Position numbers and translations under genes: made by a program. A stretch of 64,000 nucleotides of DNA, from assembly GCF_018729455.1 (NCBI RefSeq), contig NZ_JAHHZF010000001.1, forward strand, positions 186,001 to 250,000. Reading direction: 5' to 3'. The first letter of the stretch is position 1, and each line of letters opens with the position of its first letter. Shown one piece after another: positions 1 through 11,509 of this stretch. The notes beneath the pieces are model-generated. The model was not told the origin of the DNA. It searched no databases and saw nothing but the letters and a program-made list of their open reading frames with translations. This DNA comes from Prosthecodimorpha staleyi (GTDB lineage Bacteria; Pseudomonadota; Alphaproteobacteria; Rhizobiales; Ancalomicrobiaceae).

Positions 1-468
1 GCGCGCCGCCAGGATGCGGGTCTTGCGCGCGTTCATCACCCCGTAGGCGCTGTTGAACAGGATCACCAGGAAGGCCGCGAAGGAGGCGATGGCGATCTTG
101 TTCGCATCGGTGATGCCGAAGATCAGCAGGAACAGTGGGATCAGCGCGCTCGACGGGGTCGAGCGGAAGAAGTCGATCAGGAACTCGACGCTGCGATAGG
201 CGGATTCCGACGCCCCCAGGGCCACGCCGATCGGCACTCCGATCGCGGCTGCGATGACGAAGGCGGTGCCGGTGCGCAGGAAGGTCGACGCGACGTCGAC
301 CTGCATGCCGCCCTTGCCGAAGGACGTGAACAGATGGGCGACCGTCTCGAAGGGCGACGGGAACAGCACCTTGTTGACCAGGCCGTAGGCGACGGCCACG
401 TACCAGACCGCGAAGAACAGGATAGGCCCGATGATGGGCAGGAGACGGCGTGCGTCGAAGGTCTCCAT
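1..468 (-). CDS. ABC transporter permease, NitT/TauT family (partial)
   Basis: Inner-membrane permease subunit of an importer of the nitrate/taurine/thiamine-precursor class; the substrate cannot be named. An open frame of 156 codons starts with ATG (468-466) four bases after the stop of the binding-protein gene and runs off the left edge. The visible part has a hydrophobic N-terminus (residues about 8-28), a second hydrophobic block near residues 70-90 and a third near 115-140. It ends just before where the EAA loop that contacts the ATPase would lie. The order binding protein then permease, same strand, is an ordinary operon arrangement; the ATPase gene would lie beyond the edge or elsewhere. 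The family assignment rests on this context and on the residue pattern. Confidence 0.85.
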   Translation of the reverse strand, partial: METFDARRLLPIIGPILFFAVWYVAVAYGLVNKVLFPSPFETVAHLFTSFGKGGMQVDVASTFLRTGTAFVIAAAIGVPIGVALGASESAYRSVEFLIDFFRSTPSSALIPLFLLIFGITDANKIAIASFAAFLVILFNSAYGVMNARKTRILAAR

Positions 469-472
469 CGCG

Positions 473-1474
473 TCAGGCCTTGTACAGCATGGCGCCGACA
501 TCGAGCTTCTTCGTGAAGATGCCGCGATCGGTGAAGACGTCGAAGAACTTCTGGAAGAAGGCCACATCGGACGGCGTGAACTCGTGCGCCAGCGTGAAGC
601 CGGGCAGCGGCACTTCCGCCGCGAGATCCTCCTCGATGCCGGTATAGCCCTTCAGGTACTTGCGCACCTCGTCGGGCCGCTTGCGCACCATCTCGACCGC
701 TTCGCCATAGGCGGCGATGTAGCGCTTGGCGAGATCCGGCTGGGCGGCCAGGAAGGTCGTCGCCACGGAGGCGGAGCCGCCGAACCAGGGCGCCTTCTCG
801 TCGTCGAGCACATAGGTCGAGATGACGCCGGTCTCCAGGACGCGCGCGGCCTTCTTCAGCCGGCCGACGGTGCCGGTCGGTTCCAGCGTGTAGACGGCGT
901 CGACCTGGCCGGCGGCCAGCGCCGGCACATGCTGGCCGATCGGCAGTTCGACCGGCTTCGGATCCTTGATGCCGTTCTTCTCCAGGATGACCTTGGCAAG
1001 CGTCACGTTCTGGATGCCGGGGCCGCAGGCGACCTTCTTGCCGGCGAGTTCGGCGATCGACTTGATCGGACTGTCGAAACCGACCAGCATCTCATCGAGC
1101 ACATATTGCTTGTTGCTCGGATTGGAGCAGATGATCCGGACGAGGTTCGGCGAGGTGATTTCGCCGAGGCCGATCGCCGCCGAGGCGGTGCCGTTGGCCG
1201 AACCCTCAAGCCGGCCCGCGATCAGGGCCTCGACGACCTGCGCGGCGCTGGCGAACTTGACCGCCTCCACATCCAGCCCGGCCTTCTTGAAGATGCCCGC
1301 CTCGACGCCGGCATAGAGCGGCAGGCCGCCGGCGATCGGCCAGAAGCCGATCCGGATCTTCGACGACTGGGCGCGGACGATGGCGGGCGCACCGATCGTC
1401 GCGGCGGCGGCGAGACCGGCTCCGAGACCCAGGACATGGCGGCGGGAGGGAACGGCAATCAGGTCGGTCGGCAT
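473..1474 (-). CDS. ABC transporter substrate-binding protein, NitT/TauT family
   Basis: Periplasmic solute-binding protein (333 aa) that would deliver its ligand to the permease encoded directly downstream. The N-terminus has a Tat-like signal (SRRHVLGLGAG, residues 10-20) followed by a hydrophobic Ala-rich stretch and a cleavage site near IVRAQS. The mature protein begins with IRIGFWPIAGGLPLYAG and GIFKKAGLDVE, the pattern of the SsuA/THI5-like fold. GGAG lies about nine bases before the ATG. Genes for aliphatic sulfonate, nitrate, taurine or pyrimidine-precursor uptake all look like this, and nothing nearby decides between them. The Tat reading is an inference from the twin arginine. Confidence 0.87.
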   Translation of the reverse strand: MPTDLIAVPSRRHVLGLGAGLAAAATIGAPAIVRAQSSKIRIGFWPIAGGLPLYAGVEAGIFKKAGLDVEAVKFASAAQVVEALIAGRLEGSANGTASAAIGLGEITSPNLVRIICSNPSNKQYVLDEMLVGFDSPIKSIAELAGKKVACGPGIQNVTLAKVILEKNGIKDPKPVELPIGQHVPALAAGQVDAVYTLEPTGTVGRLKKAARVLETGVISTYVLDDEKAPWFGGSASVATTFLAAQPDLAKRYIAAYGEAVEMVRKRPDEVRKYLKGYTGIEEDLAAEVPLPGFTLAHEFTPSDVAFFQKFFDVFTDRGIFTKKLDVGAMLYKA

Positions 1475-1558
1475 GGATGGGTCTCCGGTCGCGGCAGGTC
1501 CGCCGCCTCGCAGACCTGTTTTGCAACCGGCGTGCCAGCCCTACGCCAACCGCACGCC

Positions 1559-1577
1559 GCTCATTTAAGACATGAGC
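1559..1577. promoter_or_regulatory. Short inverted repeat upstream of the ABC transporter operon
   Basis: GCTCAT (1559-1564) and ATGAGC (1572-1577) are perfect 6-bp arms separated by seven AT-rich bases. It lies about 85 bases upstream of the binding-protein start codon in an otherwise featureless 287-bp gap. It could be an operator; this is a weak, position-based suggestion. Confidence 0.25.
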
Positions 1578-1761
1578 TTTTTCCGACAAACGGCTGCCGT
1601 GGATAATCTATCGCATCCCGCGCATAGGTTCCGGGCCTTGACGCGATCCGAACCGCCGAAATGTCATGCATACAATTATCGGGCAATCGCCCAATCTTGC
1701 GCCGCTGCCAGTCCTCTGCCCCCGGACGACGCGGCGCCGCCCGGAGGCGCGAGAGGCAGGA

Positions 1762-3075
1762 TCAGGCAGCCGCTTCCAACACGGCGACGAAGAAACCGTC
1801 GGTGCCGGCCGAGGCCGGGCTCAGCCGCAGGACCGGGGCGACACGCTCGTTGCGGCGCACGAAGCGGGCAAGTGCGGCCGCGGTCGCCGGGTCCGTCTTG
1901 GCGAGGCCGGCGAGCGGCTCGATCAGCGTGAAGTCGGGGTGACGGATCAGGAAGTCCGCGATCCGGTCCTCGTTCTCGTCGGCCAGTACCGAGCAGGTGA
2001 CATAGACCAGCCGGCCGCCGGGCCGCACGAAGCGCACGGCCTCGTCGAGCACGGCGTCCTGCTCGGCCATGCGCGCCTCGAGCGCCGCCTCGGTCAGCCG
2101 CCACTTGGCATCCGGGCGGCGGCGCCACGTGCCGGTACCGGTGCAGGGGCTGTCGACCAGCACGAGGTCCATCCGGCCGGCCAGATCGGCGAGCACGTCC
2201 GTCTTGCCCGGCGTGCGCACCTGCACGTCATGCACGCCGGAACGCTTCAGGCGGTCGAAGATGTCCTTCATCCGCCGCTTGTCGTCGTCATAGGCGTAGA
2301 TCTGGCCCTTGTTCTCGAAGGCCGCAGCCAGCGCCAGCGTCTTGCCGCCGCCGCCGGCGCACAGGTCGAGGATCTGCGTGCCGCCGAAGGCCGCCGCGAC
2401 CAGGGCGGCGATCTGCGAACCCTCGTCCTGGATCTCGACATGGCCCTTCAGATAGGCCGGCTCGCTCTCGATATGCGGCGCGCGGCCGGGGCCGCCGGGC
2501 ACCGGCACCCGGATGCCGACCGGCGACAGCCGTCCGGCGACGGCGCCCGTCTCCTCCAGCGCCTTCAGGGCCTTGTCGCGCGTCGACTTGAGCGCGTTGG
2601 CGCGCAGGTCGACCGGGGCCCGCGTCGCCAGGGCGGCGCCTTCGGCCGCGGCATCGTCGCCGAAGACGCGCAGGAACGCGGTCTCCAGCCAGGCCGGATA
2701 GTCGCCGCGCACCGGATCGGGCGCATCGGCGAGGCCGTCCTCGGTGCCGAGCCGGGTCCGCTCGTCGTCCGACAGGGGCGCCGGCGCATGCGGCTCGGCC
2801 AATGCCACGTCCAGCCCGGCGAGCCCCTGCCCCCAGGTCCAGACATAGGTGCCGAGCACCAGGGCGCGCGGGCTTTCCGCGCCCATCCGCCAGCCGATCG
2901 AAGACCGCTTGCGCAAGGAATCGTAGACCAGGTTGCCGATCGCGGCCCTGTCGCCGGAGCCTGCGAAGCGGTGCTTGGTGCCCCAGTCCTTCAGGGCCTC
3001 GGAGACCGGCCGATGGTTCGTTTCGATGTCGGAGAGAATTTCGATCGCGGCTTCGAGCCGCCCGCCGGTCTTCAT
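1762..3075 (-). CDS. RsmB/NOP-family rRNA cytosine-5 methyltransferase
   Basis: S-adenosylmethionine-dependent methyltransferase (437 aa) probably making m5C in 16S rRNA, in the family of RsmB (m5C967). It has an N-terminal NusB-like helical part (residues about 1-60) and a C-terminal Rossmann methyltransferase domain. Visible motifs are the SAM loop LDLCAGGGGKT, the DSPCTGTGT motif IV with its cysteine, and the motif VI sequence YVTCSVL with the nucleophilic cysteine. The reading frame extends upstream to 3699, but the ATG at 3075 begins the homologous region. MAPEG and guaB lie upstream on the same strand, an order seen in many Rhizobiales. The exact target base is inferred, not shown. Confidence 0.9.
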   Translation of the reverse strand: MKTGGRLEAAIEILSDIETNHRPVSEALKDWGTKHRFAGSGDRAAIGNLVYDSLRKRSSIGWRMGAESPRALVLGTYVWTWGQGLAGLDVALAEPHAPAPLSDDERTRLGTEDGLADAPDPVRGDYPAWLETAFLRVFGDDAAAEGAALATRAPVDLRANALKSTRDKALKALEETGAVAGRLSPVGIRVPVPGGPGRAPHIESEPAYLKGHVEIQDEGSQIAALVAAAFGGTQILDLCAGGGGKTLALAAAFENKGQIYAYDDDKRRMKDIFDRLKRSGVHDVQVRTPGKTDVLADLAGRMDLVLVDSPCTGTGTWRRRPDAKWRLTEAALEARMAEQDAVLDEAVRFVRPGGRLVYVTCSVLADENEDRIADFLIRHPDFTLIEPLAGLAKTDPATAAALARFVRRNERVAPVLRLSPASAGTDGFFVAVLEAAA

Positions 3076-3104
3076 GGTCGTTCCGTTCGTGAAGGCCGGC
3101 CCGG

Positions 3105-3536
3105 TCAGACCGGCCGCCCGACCAGGATCGGAACGGCCAGCATCGCGGTCATGATCATCAATGCGACCACGCCCACCAGGAAGATGGGCCCTCGGCGTCG
3201 CAATGCATTGGAACCGGCATGCACCACCGTATGCCCGATGCGCGCGGCAACGTAAACCCAGGCAAACACGGCGAGCGGCAGCGAAACCAGCTTCAGGACC
3301 AGCGCCAGCAGCCCGAGGGCATAGAAAAGGGTCGGCGTTTCGAACTGGTTGTTCATGTTGTTGGCGATTTGCTGCGTCTTGTCCGGCCAGCCATAGGGCT
3401 CCAGCATGGCTCGCTTCGGCGCCTTGCCGGCCCTCACGGAGTGGAAGCGGGCCCGGCCGGCGGCGAGCATGACCAGGAAGGTCCAGACGATCTGGGCCAG
3501 CAGCGCAAGGACGAGCAGGCGTTCGGCAAGGGTCAA
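3105..3536 (-). CDS. MAPEG family membrane protein
   Basis: Small integral membrane protein (143 aa with the TTG start chosen here) of the MAPEG family, whose members include membrane glutathione transferases; bacterial members mostly have unknown substrates. Four hydrophobic segments are visible: residues about 5-27, 67-85, 87-110 and 120-140. The central segment with FETPTLFYALG and the following ARIGHTVVHAGSN are typical of the family, as is the R/H-rich part just after. The TTG at 3536 is preceded by GGAG nine bases upstream and places the first membrane helix at the N-terminus. The frame is open to 3629, so a longer start is possible. It lies between guaB and the rRNA methyltransferase on the same strand. 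Confidence 0.8.
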   Translation of the reverse strand: MTLAERLLVLALLAQIVWTFLVMLAAGRARFHSVRAGKAPKRAMLEPYGWPDKTQQIANNMNNQFETPTLFYALGLLALVLKLVSLPLAVFAWVYVAARIGHTVVHAGSNALRRRGPIFLVGVVALMIMTAMLAVPILVGRPV

Positions 3537-3713
3537 GGGATCGATCTCCGGTTTTGACTTGGGATACGGCCGCACGTGGTTGCCGGACCACAACCCGGCA
3601 CCGCGCGGCACCGGCCATCCGAACCGCAATCGCCGGCCGGAAGATGACGAAACCCGCCGCTCCGGTCTGGAACGACGGGTTTCGATGATCGTCCGGCACC
3701 GTGCCGGTCGCCG

Positions 3714-5858
<2,145 letters not shown>

Positions 5859-5965
5859 TCAGGGCGGACGACCCGGGAAGGCCTTCGGCGCCCAAGGGCG
5901 CGGTTCGGCAGTGCCGCGCGCCGGGTTCGACTTGAGCCGCCCCGGCGATCGCGTGGCGGGCCCCC

Positions 5966-6721
5966 TCAGCGAGCGCCCTCGTAGGTCGCCGGGAAATGGC
6001 TGTCGATCAGCACGATCTGGCTCGGACCCGGCACGCTGCCGATCCGGTTGATCAGGTCGTCGGCGTCGATCGACCCTTCGGCGAAGGTCTTCGGAGTGCC
6101 GACATTGACATCGACCGCCGGCAGATAGCGGCGGCCCTGCACGGTCGCGCCGTGACCCGAATAGTAGACGAACAGGCAGGCATTCTCCGGCGCGCCGTCG
6201 ATGAAGGCGGAGATCCCGGCCTTGAGCGTCTTCAGATCGGCGTCGATCAGGCTGGTCGTCTCGATGCCGAGTTCCTGGAATCGCGCGGCGACGCGTTCGG
6301 CGTCGAGCTTAGGCGCCTGCAGGCGCAGTCCGGCCGGATAGGCAGCATTGCCCACCACCAGCCCGAGCGGCTTGCAGTCTGCCGGCACCGTGGCGCGGTC
6401 GACCGGACCATGGGCGATCAGGCGGGCATGCTGGCGGCCGCCCGACCGGCCGGCGACCTCGGCCGAGATGCGATCGAACCACCGCGCGACCGTCTGCTCG
6501 CGCTCCAGGGCAGTCGCCGCAACCGGCGACATGGCACTGCCGGTGCAGGGATTGTCGGCACAATCGAGCGCATTCTCCCCCGGGAGGGTCGCCTCGATGA
6601 CGACCAGGCCTGCGGAATCAGTCGGCACGCGGGCAAGACGGGCCTCGGCGGCAAACGTGGCGACGAGGAGCATCGCGGCTGCGGTGGCGCAGGCACCGGG
6701 CTTCAGGTGGAAAGGGGTCAT
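5966..6721 (-). CDS. Secreted caspase-like (C14 fold) protein lacking catalytic Cys, paralogue 1
   Basis: Protein of 251 aa with a signal peptide (hydrophobic residues about 10-27, AEA cleavage) followed by a Cys-containing N-terminal part and a caspase-like fold. Recognisable elements are LGLVVGNAAYP, the Arg/Asp-rich helix with LDAERVAARFQELG, and the strand ending in FVYYSGHG, whose histidine is residue 190. In active caspase-like peptidases the next strand ends Asp-x-Cys. Here it reads LIDSHF (Asp240-Ser-His242), and the protein ends nine residues later. So the histidine half of the dyad is present and the cysteine is absent. It lies 40 bp downstream of an equal-length paralogue. A binding or scaffold role outside the cytoplasm is inferred. 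Confidence 0.72.
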   Translation of the reverse strand: MTPFHLKPGACATAAAMLLVATFAAEARLARVPTDSAGLVVIEATLPGENALDCADNPCTGSAMSPVAATALEREQTVARWFDRISAEVAGRSGGRQHARLIAHGPVDRATVPADCKPLGLVVGNAAYPAGLRLQAPKLDAERVAARFQELGIETTSLIDADLKTLKAGISAFIDGAPENACLFVYYSGHGATVQGRRYLPAVDVNVGTPKTFAEGSIDADDLINRIGSVPGPSQIVLIDSHFPATYEGAR

Positions 6722-6761
6722 GATCGGGAGGCTCCCTTGACGGTGACGGGCGATTTCGGGC

Positions 6762-7517
6762 TCAACGCACCGATGGCTTCACTTTGCTGAAGTTCATGTC
6801 GAGGACGACGACGGCGCCGTCGCCCACCTGCCGCAGCAGGTCGTCGATGTCGATCGCCTGCTCGTCCGGCGCCTTGCCACCCGACGTGTCGATGTCCGTT
6901 CCTGCGAAATAGTGACGGCCGTCGATGTCGACGCCGTGCCCGGCGAGGTAGACGATCGCGCAGCTGTCCGATCCGAGCTTGGACACGAAAGCGCTCAAGG
7001 CGGCGCGAAGCGTCGCGCCATCCGCGTCGACGATGCTTGTCGTCGGGACATCCAGGGACCGCAGATGCTGCGTGACGCGCCGTTCATCGAGCACCGGACC
7101 CCTCAGCCGTGACGCGAACCTGTAGTCCGCATTGGCGAACACCAGCGCGACCGGCTTGCACCCGTCCGGCAGGATCGCCCGGCTCGAAGATCCCGCATTC
7201 ATGCTCCAACTGCGCTGACGACCGCCGCTGATCGTGTCCACTTCGGTCGTAAACGCATCGGCAAACGCGGACGCCCGCGTTTCGCGGCCGAAATGGCGAA
7301 CGAAGACCTCCGAGAGCGGGCTGCCGTTGCAGGGGGACAGGCAGTCGAGCGCGGCTCTGCCCGGCAGGCTGGCGTGAATCACCAGGAAGGTTTCCCGTTT
7401 CACGCCTGCGACCGTCGTCGACGGATTGGTGATGCCGGCCGAGGCGAAGCCTGCCCCCGCAGAGATCAGGCTTGCGACAACGGCAAGACGGAGGACGGAT
7501 CGGACCAGGTTCGGCAT
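6762..7517 (-). CDS. Secreted caspase-like (C14 fold) protein lacking catalytic Cys, paralogue 2
   Basis: Second 251-aa member of the tandem pair, with a signal peptide (residues 1-27, ending ASAG) and AGGAG eight bases before its ATG. The same landmarks are present: LDCLSPCNGSPLSE near residue 60, VALVFANADYR, and YLAGHG with histidine 194. The position of the catalytic cysteine is occupied by asparagine in VVLDMNFS (Asp240-Met-Asn242), at the same residue number as His242 in the paralogue. Both N-terminal parts share a DC...PC pair that may form a disulfide. The two genes are co-directional and probably one operon. The family call comes from motif order, and the lack of peptidase activity is an inference. 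Confidence 0.72.
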   Translation of the reverse strand: MPNLVRSVLRLAVVASLISAGAGFASAGITNPSTTVAGVKRETFLVIHASLPGRAALDCLSPCNGSPLSEVFVRHFGRETRASAFADAFTTEVDTISGGRQRSWSMNAGSSSRAILPDGCKPVALVFANADYRFASRLRGPVLDERRVTQHLRSLDVPTTSIVDADGATLRAALSAFVSKLGSDSCAIVYLAGHGVDIDGRHYFAGTDIDTSGGKAPDEQAIDIDDLLRQVGDGAVVVLDMNFSKVKPSVR

Positions 7518-7699
7518 GGCGAGGCTCCTGCATACACCTGCCGGACGCTACACCCCCGCTCAACCTTCTGTCTCGCCGTCCAGGTCTCGCCGGCCGCCAA
7601 TCGAATTGGTGGCACGAGAGAACGTTCCCCCGACGAGAATTTCACCCCCGCCCGGTACCTCCGTCCGGGGATCCGAAGCAACCCCTTGTGAGGACGGGA

Positions 7700-8392
7700 C
7701 TATTCTTGCGCGCCGCGGAAGCCGCGGGCGACCACATACATCTCGACGCTTTCCTGCCGGCTCGCCGGCGGCTTCACATGCGCCACCGAGGCGTAGTCGC
7801 GCTTCAGGCCGGCCAGAAGCTCGGTTTCGGTGCCGCCGCGGAACACCTTGGCGACGAAGGCGCCGCCGGGCTTCAGCACCTGGCGGGCGAAATCGGCCGC
7901 GACCTCGCACAGATGGGTGGTGCGCAGATGGTCGGTCTTGTGATGGCCGGTGGTCGGCGCGGCCATGTCGGACAGCACCACGTCGGCCTTCTCGCCGCCG
8001 AGCGCAGCGAACAGCGTGTCGGGCGCATCCTCGTCGAGGAAGTCCTTCTTCAGCACGATCACGCCCGGGATCGCGTCCATGTCGAGATAGTCGATACCGA
8101 CCACGCGCGGTTCGGCATCGGCGGACCGGATGCGCTGGGCGGCGACCTGGCACCAGCCGCCGGGTGCGCAGCCGAGATCGACGACGCGCTGGCCGGGCTT
8201 CAGGAGCTTGTACTTGTCGTCCATCTCGATCAGCTTGAAGGCGGCACGGCTGCGCCATCCGTCCCGCTTGGCCTTGGCCACATAGGGATCGTTCAGCTGC
8301 CGCGCGAGCCAGCGGTTCGAGGACGGCGTGCGCTTCTTCGCCGTCTTGACGCGCACCTTGAGCAGGCGCGGGGCGCCGGAATCTTCGGTCAT
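7700..8392 (-). CDS. rlmE: 23S rRNA 2'-O-ribose U2552 methyltransferase RlmE (FtsJ/RrmJ)
   Basis: Methylates the 2'-hydroxyl of U2552 in the ribosomal A-loop using SAM, acting late in 50S assembly. The 230-aa protein has the FtsJ Rossmann core: [10 protein letters not shown] for SAM binding, then the K-D-K-E residues in [28 protein letters not shown] and QESVEMY. The N-terminal extension [19 protein letters not shown] is basic, as in alphaproteobacterial members. It starts 16 bases after the stop of the exopolyphosphatase gene on the same strand, a pairing common in Rhizobiales, so the two are likely co-transcribed. Confidence 0.95.
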   Translation of the reverse strand: MTEDSGAPRLLKVRVKTAKKRTPSSNRWLARQLNDPYVAKAKRDGWRSRAAFKLIEMDDKYKLLKPGQRVVDLGCAPGGWCQVAAQRIRSADAEPRVVGIDYLDMDAIPGVIVLKKDFLDEDAPDTLFAALGGEKADVVLSDMAAPTTGHHKTDHLRTTHLCEVAADFARQVLKPGGAFVAKVFRGGTETELLAGLKRDYASVAHVKPPASRQESVEMYVVARGFRGAQE

Positions 8393-8408
8393 AGGGTACC
8401 GTTCGGTT

Positions 8409-10193
8409 TTAGCGCCGCCACATGCCGTCGGCGGCCATGAGTTCGGTCAGAATACCTTCGCGCAGGCCGCGATCGGCGACGCGCAGTCGCCGGCACGGCC
8501 AGCGCCGGCGGATCGCCTCCAGGATCGCGCAGCCCGCCAGCACCAGATCGGCACGATCCGACCCGATACAAGGGTTGGCCACCCGCTCGTCGAAGCTGAG
8601 ACCGACCAGATGGTCGATCATCCGCGAGACATCGTCGTCGTCGAGCCAGGTGCCGTCGACGCGGCGCCGGTCGTAGCGCTTCAACCCGAGATGCACGCCG
8701 GCGAGCGTGGTCACCGTGCCGGATGTGCCAAGCATGTGGAAGCGGCCCTCACGGAGCGCCCGCTCGAGTTCGCCGTCGCGGTCGAAGGTTTCGAGCAGAT
8801 CGTCGACATGGCCGACCATCGCCTCGAACACCGTCTCGTCGACGAACACCCCGCCATGGCGCTCGGACAGGGTCACGACGCCGACCGGCAGCGACGTCCA
8901 GGCGCGGATATGGCGGGTCAGATCGCCGGTGCGTTCGCCCCGGGCAAGGTCGAGCCAGACCAGTTCCGAAGAACCGCCGCCGATGTCGAACAGGATCACA
9001 CCGTCCGATTGCCAGTCGACCAGGCTCGCGCAGCCGGCGACGGCGAGGCGCGCCTCGGTTTCGCGCGAGACGATCTCCAGTTCGAGCCCGGTCTCCTCAT
9101 AGACGCGTTCGAGGAAATGCGAGCCGTTGGCGGCAATCCGGCACGCCTCGGTGGCGACCAGGCGGGCGCGCTCGACGCCGCGCAGGTCGAGCTTGGCACG
9201 GCAGATGCGCAAGGCTTCGAGCGCCCGGTCCTGCGCCGCTTCGGACAGACGGCCGGAATGCGAAATCCCCTCCCCGAGCCGGACGATGCGCGAGAAGGCG
9301 TCGACCACCCGGAAACCGTGCCGTTGCGGCTCGGCGACCAGGAGGCGGCAATTGTTCGTGCCGAGATCGAGCGCCGCATAGAGCGGCAGATAGCGATGCA
9401 TCCGCCGGGGAACCGGCGCGCGCTCGTGCGGATGGTGATGGCCGGGCTCGATATGGCGTTCGGCCGGATGATGATGGGCCAGCGCCATCGGGATCGGCGG
9501 CAGCAGGTCCGTCCCGTCATCCGGCGGCCGGTCGAGCAGTCCGAGACCGGCATCCGCGGGATCCCCGGGACGGCGCAGCGTGGGCGGTTCCCTGACCGGC
9601 AGATCGATACCGGGCGGAGCGGCCGTTCGCTGGCCGCCGGCCGGCCACGAAGCGTCCGCATCGGGGAAAGCCTGCCTCGGGCCGCCGCTGTTCGGCAGGC
9701 CAGCGGCCACCGGGTCACGGACTCCCGGGTCGCGGGCTATCGGGCCACGGGATATCGGGTCACGGGATATCGGGTCACCGGCCACCGGATCGCCGGCCAC
9801 CTGAACGCTGGCCGTCGGATCACCGGCCGAAATCCGGCCGGGGCCCGAAAGACGCGCACCACGAGCCGCAGGTCCGCCATCCGAGGCCATATCGTCGCCG
9901 GAATTGCCCTTCCCATAACCGGTCGCCCCGGCCGCGGCAGGCCCCGCTGCCGAGACCGCAGACGTTGAAGGGGCACTGCCGGCGGGCAGCGCATGCGGCG
10001 GTGAGTCGGATTTCGCTTTGCCGCCGCCAGGGGTCCCCGGACCGGCGCGCAGATCCCCGGCCCGCGCGGCCGCATAGGGCCACCGGGAGCGCTTTCCCCT
10101 ACGTCTGCGCCGCCGGCGTTTGCCGGGCGCATCGGTCACGACGTCGGGGGATGGACGACCCGCGACCGGCGGGTCGTCGCCGTCAGGCCCCAC
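8409..10193 (-). CDS. ppx: Ppx/GppA-family exopolyphosphatase with long disordered N-terminus
   Basis: Hydrolyses terminal phosphate of polyphosphate or converts pppGpp to ppGpp. The ASKHA fold begins about residue 270 with [17 protein letters not shown], and the second phosphate loop is [25 protein letters not shown] follows. The C-terminal HD-like extension of long Ppx proteins is absent. About 260 residues before the fold are low complexity: an R7 run ([11 protein letters not shown]), then Gly/Ala/Pro-rich sequence and six pentapeptide repeats. The GTG at 10193 is chosen because GGAG lies eight bases upstream; an in-frame ATG at 10304 would add 37 residues. It is followed by rlmE after 16 bases. 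A role in the stringent or phosphate response is family knowledge. Confidence 0.85.
   Translation of the reverse strand: MGPDGDDPPVAGRPSPDVVTDAPGKRRRRRRRGKRSRWPYAAARAGDLRAGPGTPGGGKAKSDSPPHALPAGSAPSTSAVSAAGPAAAGATGYGKGNSGDDMASDGGPAARGARLSGPGRISAGDPTASVQVAGDPVAGDPISRDPISRGPIARDPGVRDPVAAGLPNSGGPRQAFPDADASWPAGGQRTAAPPGIDLPVREPPTLRRPGDPADAGLGLLDRPPDDGTDLLPPIPMALAHHHPAERHIEPGHHHPHERAPVPRRMHRYLPLYAALDLGTNNCRLLVAEPQRHGFRVVDAFSRIVRLGEGISHSGRLSEAAQDRALEALRICRAKLDLRGVERARLVATEACRIAANGSHFLERVYEETGLELEIVSRETEARLAVAGCASLVDWQSDGVILFDIGGGSSELVWLDLARGERTGDLTRHIRAWTSLPVGVVTLSERHGGVFVDETVFEAMVGHVDDLLETFDRDGELERALREGRFHMLGTSGTVTTLAGVHLGLKRYDRRRVDGTWLDDDDVSRMIDHLVGLSFDERVANPCIGSDRADLVLAGCAILEAIRRRWPCRRLRVADRGLREGILTELMAADGMWRR
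9708..9797 (-). repeat. 15-bp tandem repeat encoding six pentapeptides in Ppx
   Basis: Six in-frame 15-bp units encode [25 protein letters not shown] and VRDPV inside the disordered N-terminal part of the Ppx-family protein. Adjacent units differ at only a few bases; the unit GTCACGGGATATCGG is almost perfectly repeated on the plus strand. Such a repeat can change copy number without breaking the frame. Confidence 0.8.
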
Positions 10194-10336
10194 TTTGGTT
10201 CTCCGCTGCCGAAACCGCGCCCCTCTCGGGTCGCGTGGCGCAACTGGTGTTTCACGTTGGGTCCGAGTGTACCAGTCGCCCGATCCGTTGCAAGGGCGCA
10301 ACATTCATCCACGAAGATGGGGTGCCGTTGTCGCCG

Positions 10337-11509
10337 TCAGAAGGGCCAGGGCGGCAGGCGCCCACGATACAACCATAAAGCGATCCCTAGGCCGATTGCA
10401 AGCCCGAGCAGCGCCGCCACAATGCCGCCGCCGGCCCGGCCGGCGGTCGTTCCCCGGCCCGGCTCCGGCCCGGCTCCGGGCACGGTTTCCGCCGGCAGAC
10501 CGGCCGCAGCGGCCGCCATGGCGGGTGCAGATGCGACGGTATGGGGTGCCGCCGGCGGAGCGGTCTCGCGGGTTGCGGCAGCCCGGTGTCCGGTCGAATC
10601 GACCATCGACGAGGCACCTTCCGCCTCGCCCGGACTGAGGGGATCGAGCACATCGGCCGCGATCATGTTGAGCGGGACGGTGGTGGAGGATTCGGTGGCC
10701 GGGGTGCGACCGGGCGCCACGCCGTCCCTCACCTTGACCAGAATCACCGAGGTGTTGTCCTGCCGCTCGCGGTTCTCGGCATCGACCGCTTCGAGCAGGC
10801 GAACGACCAGTTGCTCGGCCGATTCGCCTTCGTGTTCGGCAATCAGACGGCCGACCGTCTCGTCGCTCAGCGTCTTCAGCCCGTCGGAGGCGAGCAGCAC
10901 CGCGTCGCCCGGCCGCAGGTCGCGAAATCCGGCGAAGCGCTCGTAGTGGTCGATGGGATCGCCGAGCAGGGCGTGGAAGAGCTGGTTGCGCCTCCGGTCC
11001 ATGGCGGCGTGTTCGGGCGCCAGCAGGCCCTGGCGGACCTGTTCGTCCAGGTAGGCGCCGAAGGAATGGTCCTCGTTGAGGCGGACCAGCGCGTGATCGC
11101 GGAACAGGTAGAGGCCGGAATCGCCGATCGAGACCCAGCCGATACCGTGCTGATTGACCACCGCCCCGACCAGCGTCGAGCCCATGCCGTCGAGTTCGGG
11201 CCGTTTTTCCGTGGCGGTGCGGAGAATGTCGTTGGCCTGGATCAGGGCCTGATCGAGCCGCTCGCCCCAGCTTCCGGGCGTCTTGTTGACCGCGTCCAGG
11301 AAATATTTCGAGGAAAGGTTGGAGGCGATTCGCCCGCCGACATGGCCGCCCATGCCGTCCGCAACCACCACCACGACGGAAGCCGCCGCCCCGGCGCGGC
11401 ACAATTCGCCAGGCTTCTCGTGGGAGTCGGACGGGAGCAGGACATCGACCGTGTCCTCCTGAGCCGCCCGCTTCCCCTGGATCTGGCCGGATGCGAATTC
11501 GAACTGCAA
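10337..11509 (-). CDS. PP2C-family Ser/Thr protein phosphatase with C-terminal membrane anchor
   Basis: Metal-dependent phosphatase (390 aa) expected to reverse Ser/Thr phosphorylation. All PP2C metal-site motifs are present: GKRAAQEDTV, VVADGMGGHVGG, SIGDSGLYLF, LLASDGLKTLSD and RQDNTSVILV. After the catalytic domain (about residues 5-250) there is a Ala/Pro/Gly-rich linker, then one hydrophobic segment (IVAALLGLAIGLGIALWLY) ending three or four residues from a short basic C-terminus. The enzyme should therefore face the cytoplasm and be tail-anchored. The TTG at 11509 is chosen because GAGGGG lies seven bases upstream; the frame is open to another TTG at 11734. It is divergent from the membrane Ser/Thr kinase at 12013, a natural partner. 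Confidence 0.88.
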   Translation of the reverse strand: MQFEFASGQIQGKRAAQEDTVDVLLPSDSHEKPGELCRAGAAASVVVVVADGMGGHVGGRIASNLSSKYFLDAVNKTPGSWGERLDQALIQANDILRTATEKRPELDGMGSTLVGAVVNQHGIGWVSIGDSGLYLFRDHALVRLNEDHSFGAYLDEQVRQGLLAPEHAAMDRRRNQLFHALLGDPIDHYERFAGFRDLRPGDAVLLASDGLKTLSDETVGRLIAEHEGESAEQLVVRLLEAVDAENRERQDNTSVILVKVRDGVAPGRTPATESSTTVPLNMIAADVLDPLSPGEAEGASSMVDSTGHRAAATRETAPPAAPHTVASAPAMAAAAAGLPAETVPGAGPEPGRGTTAGRAGGGIVAALLGLAIGLGIALWLYRGRLPPWPF

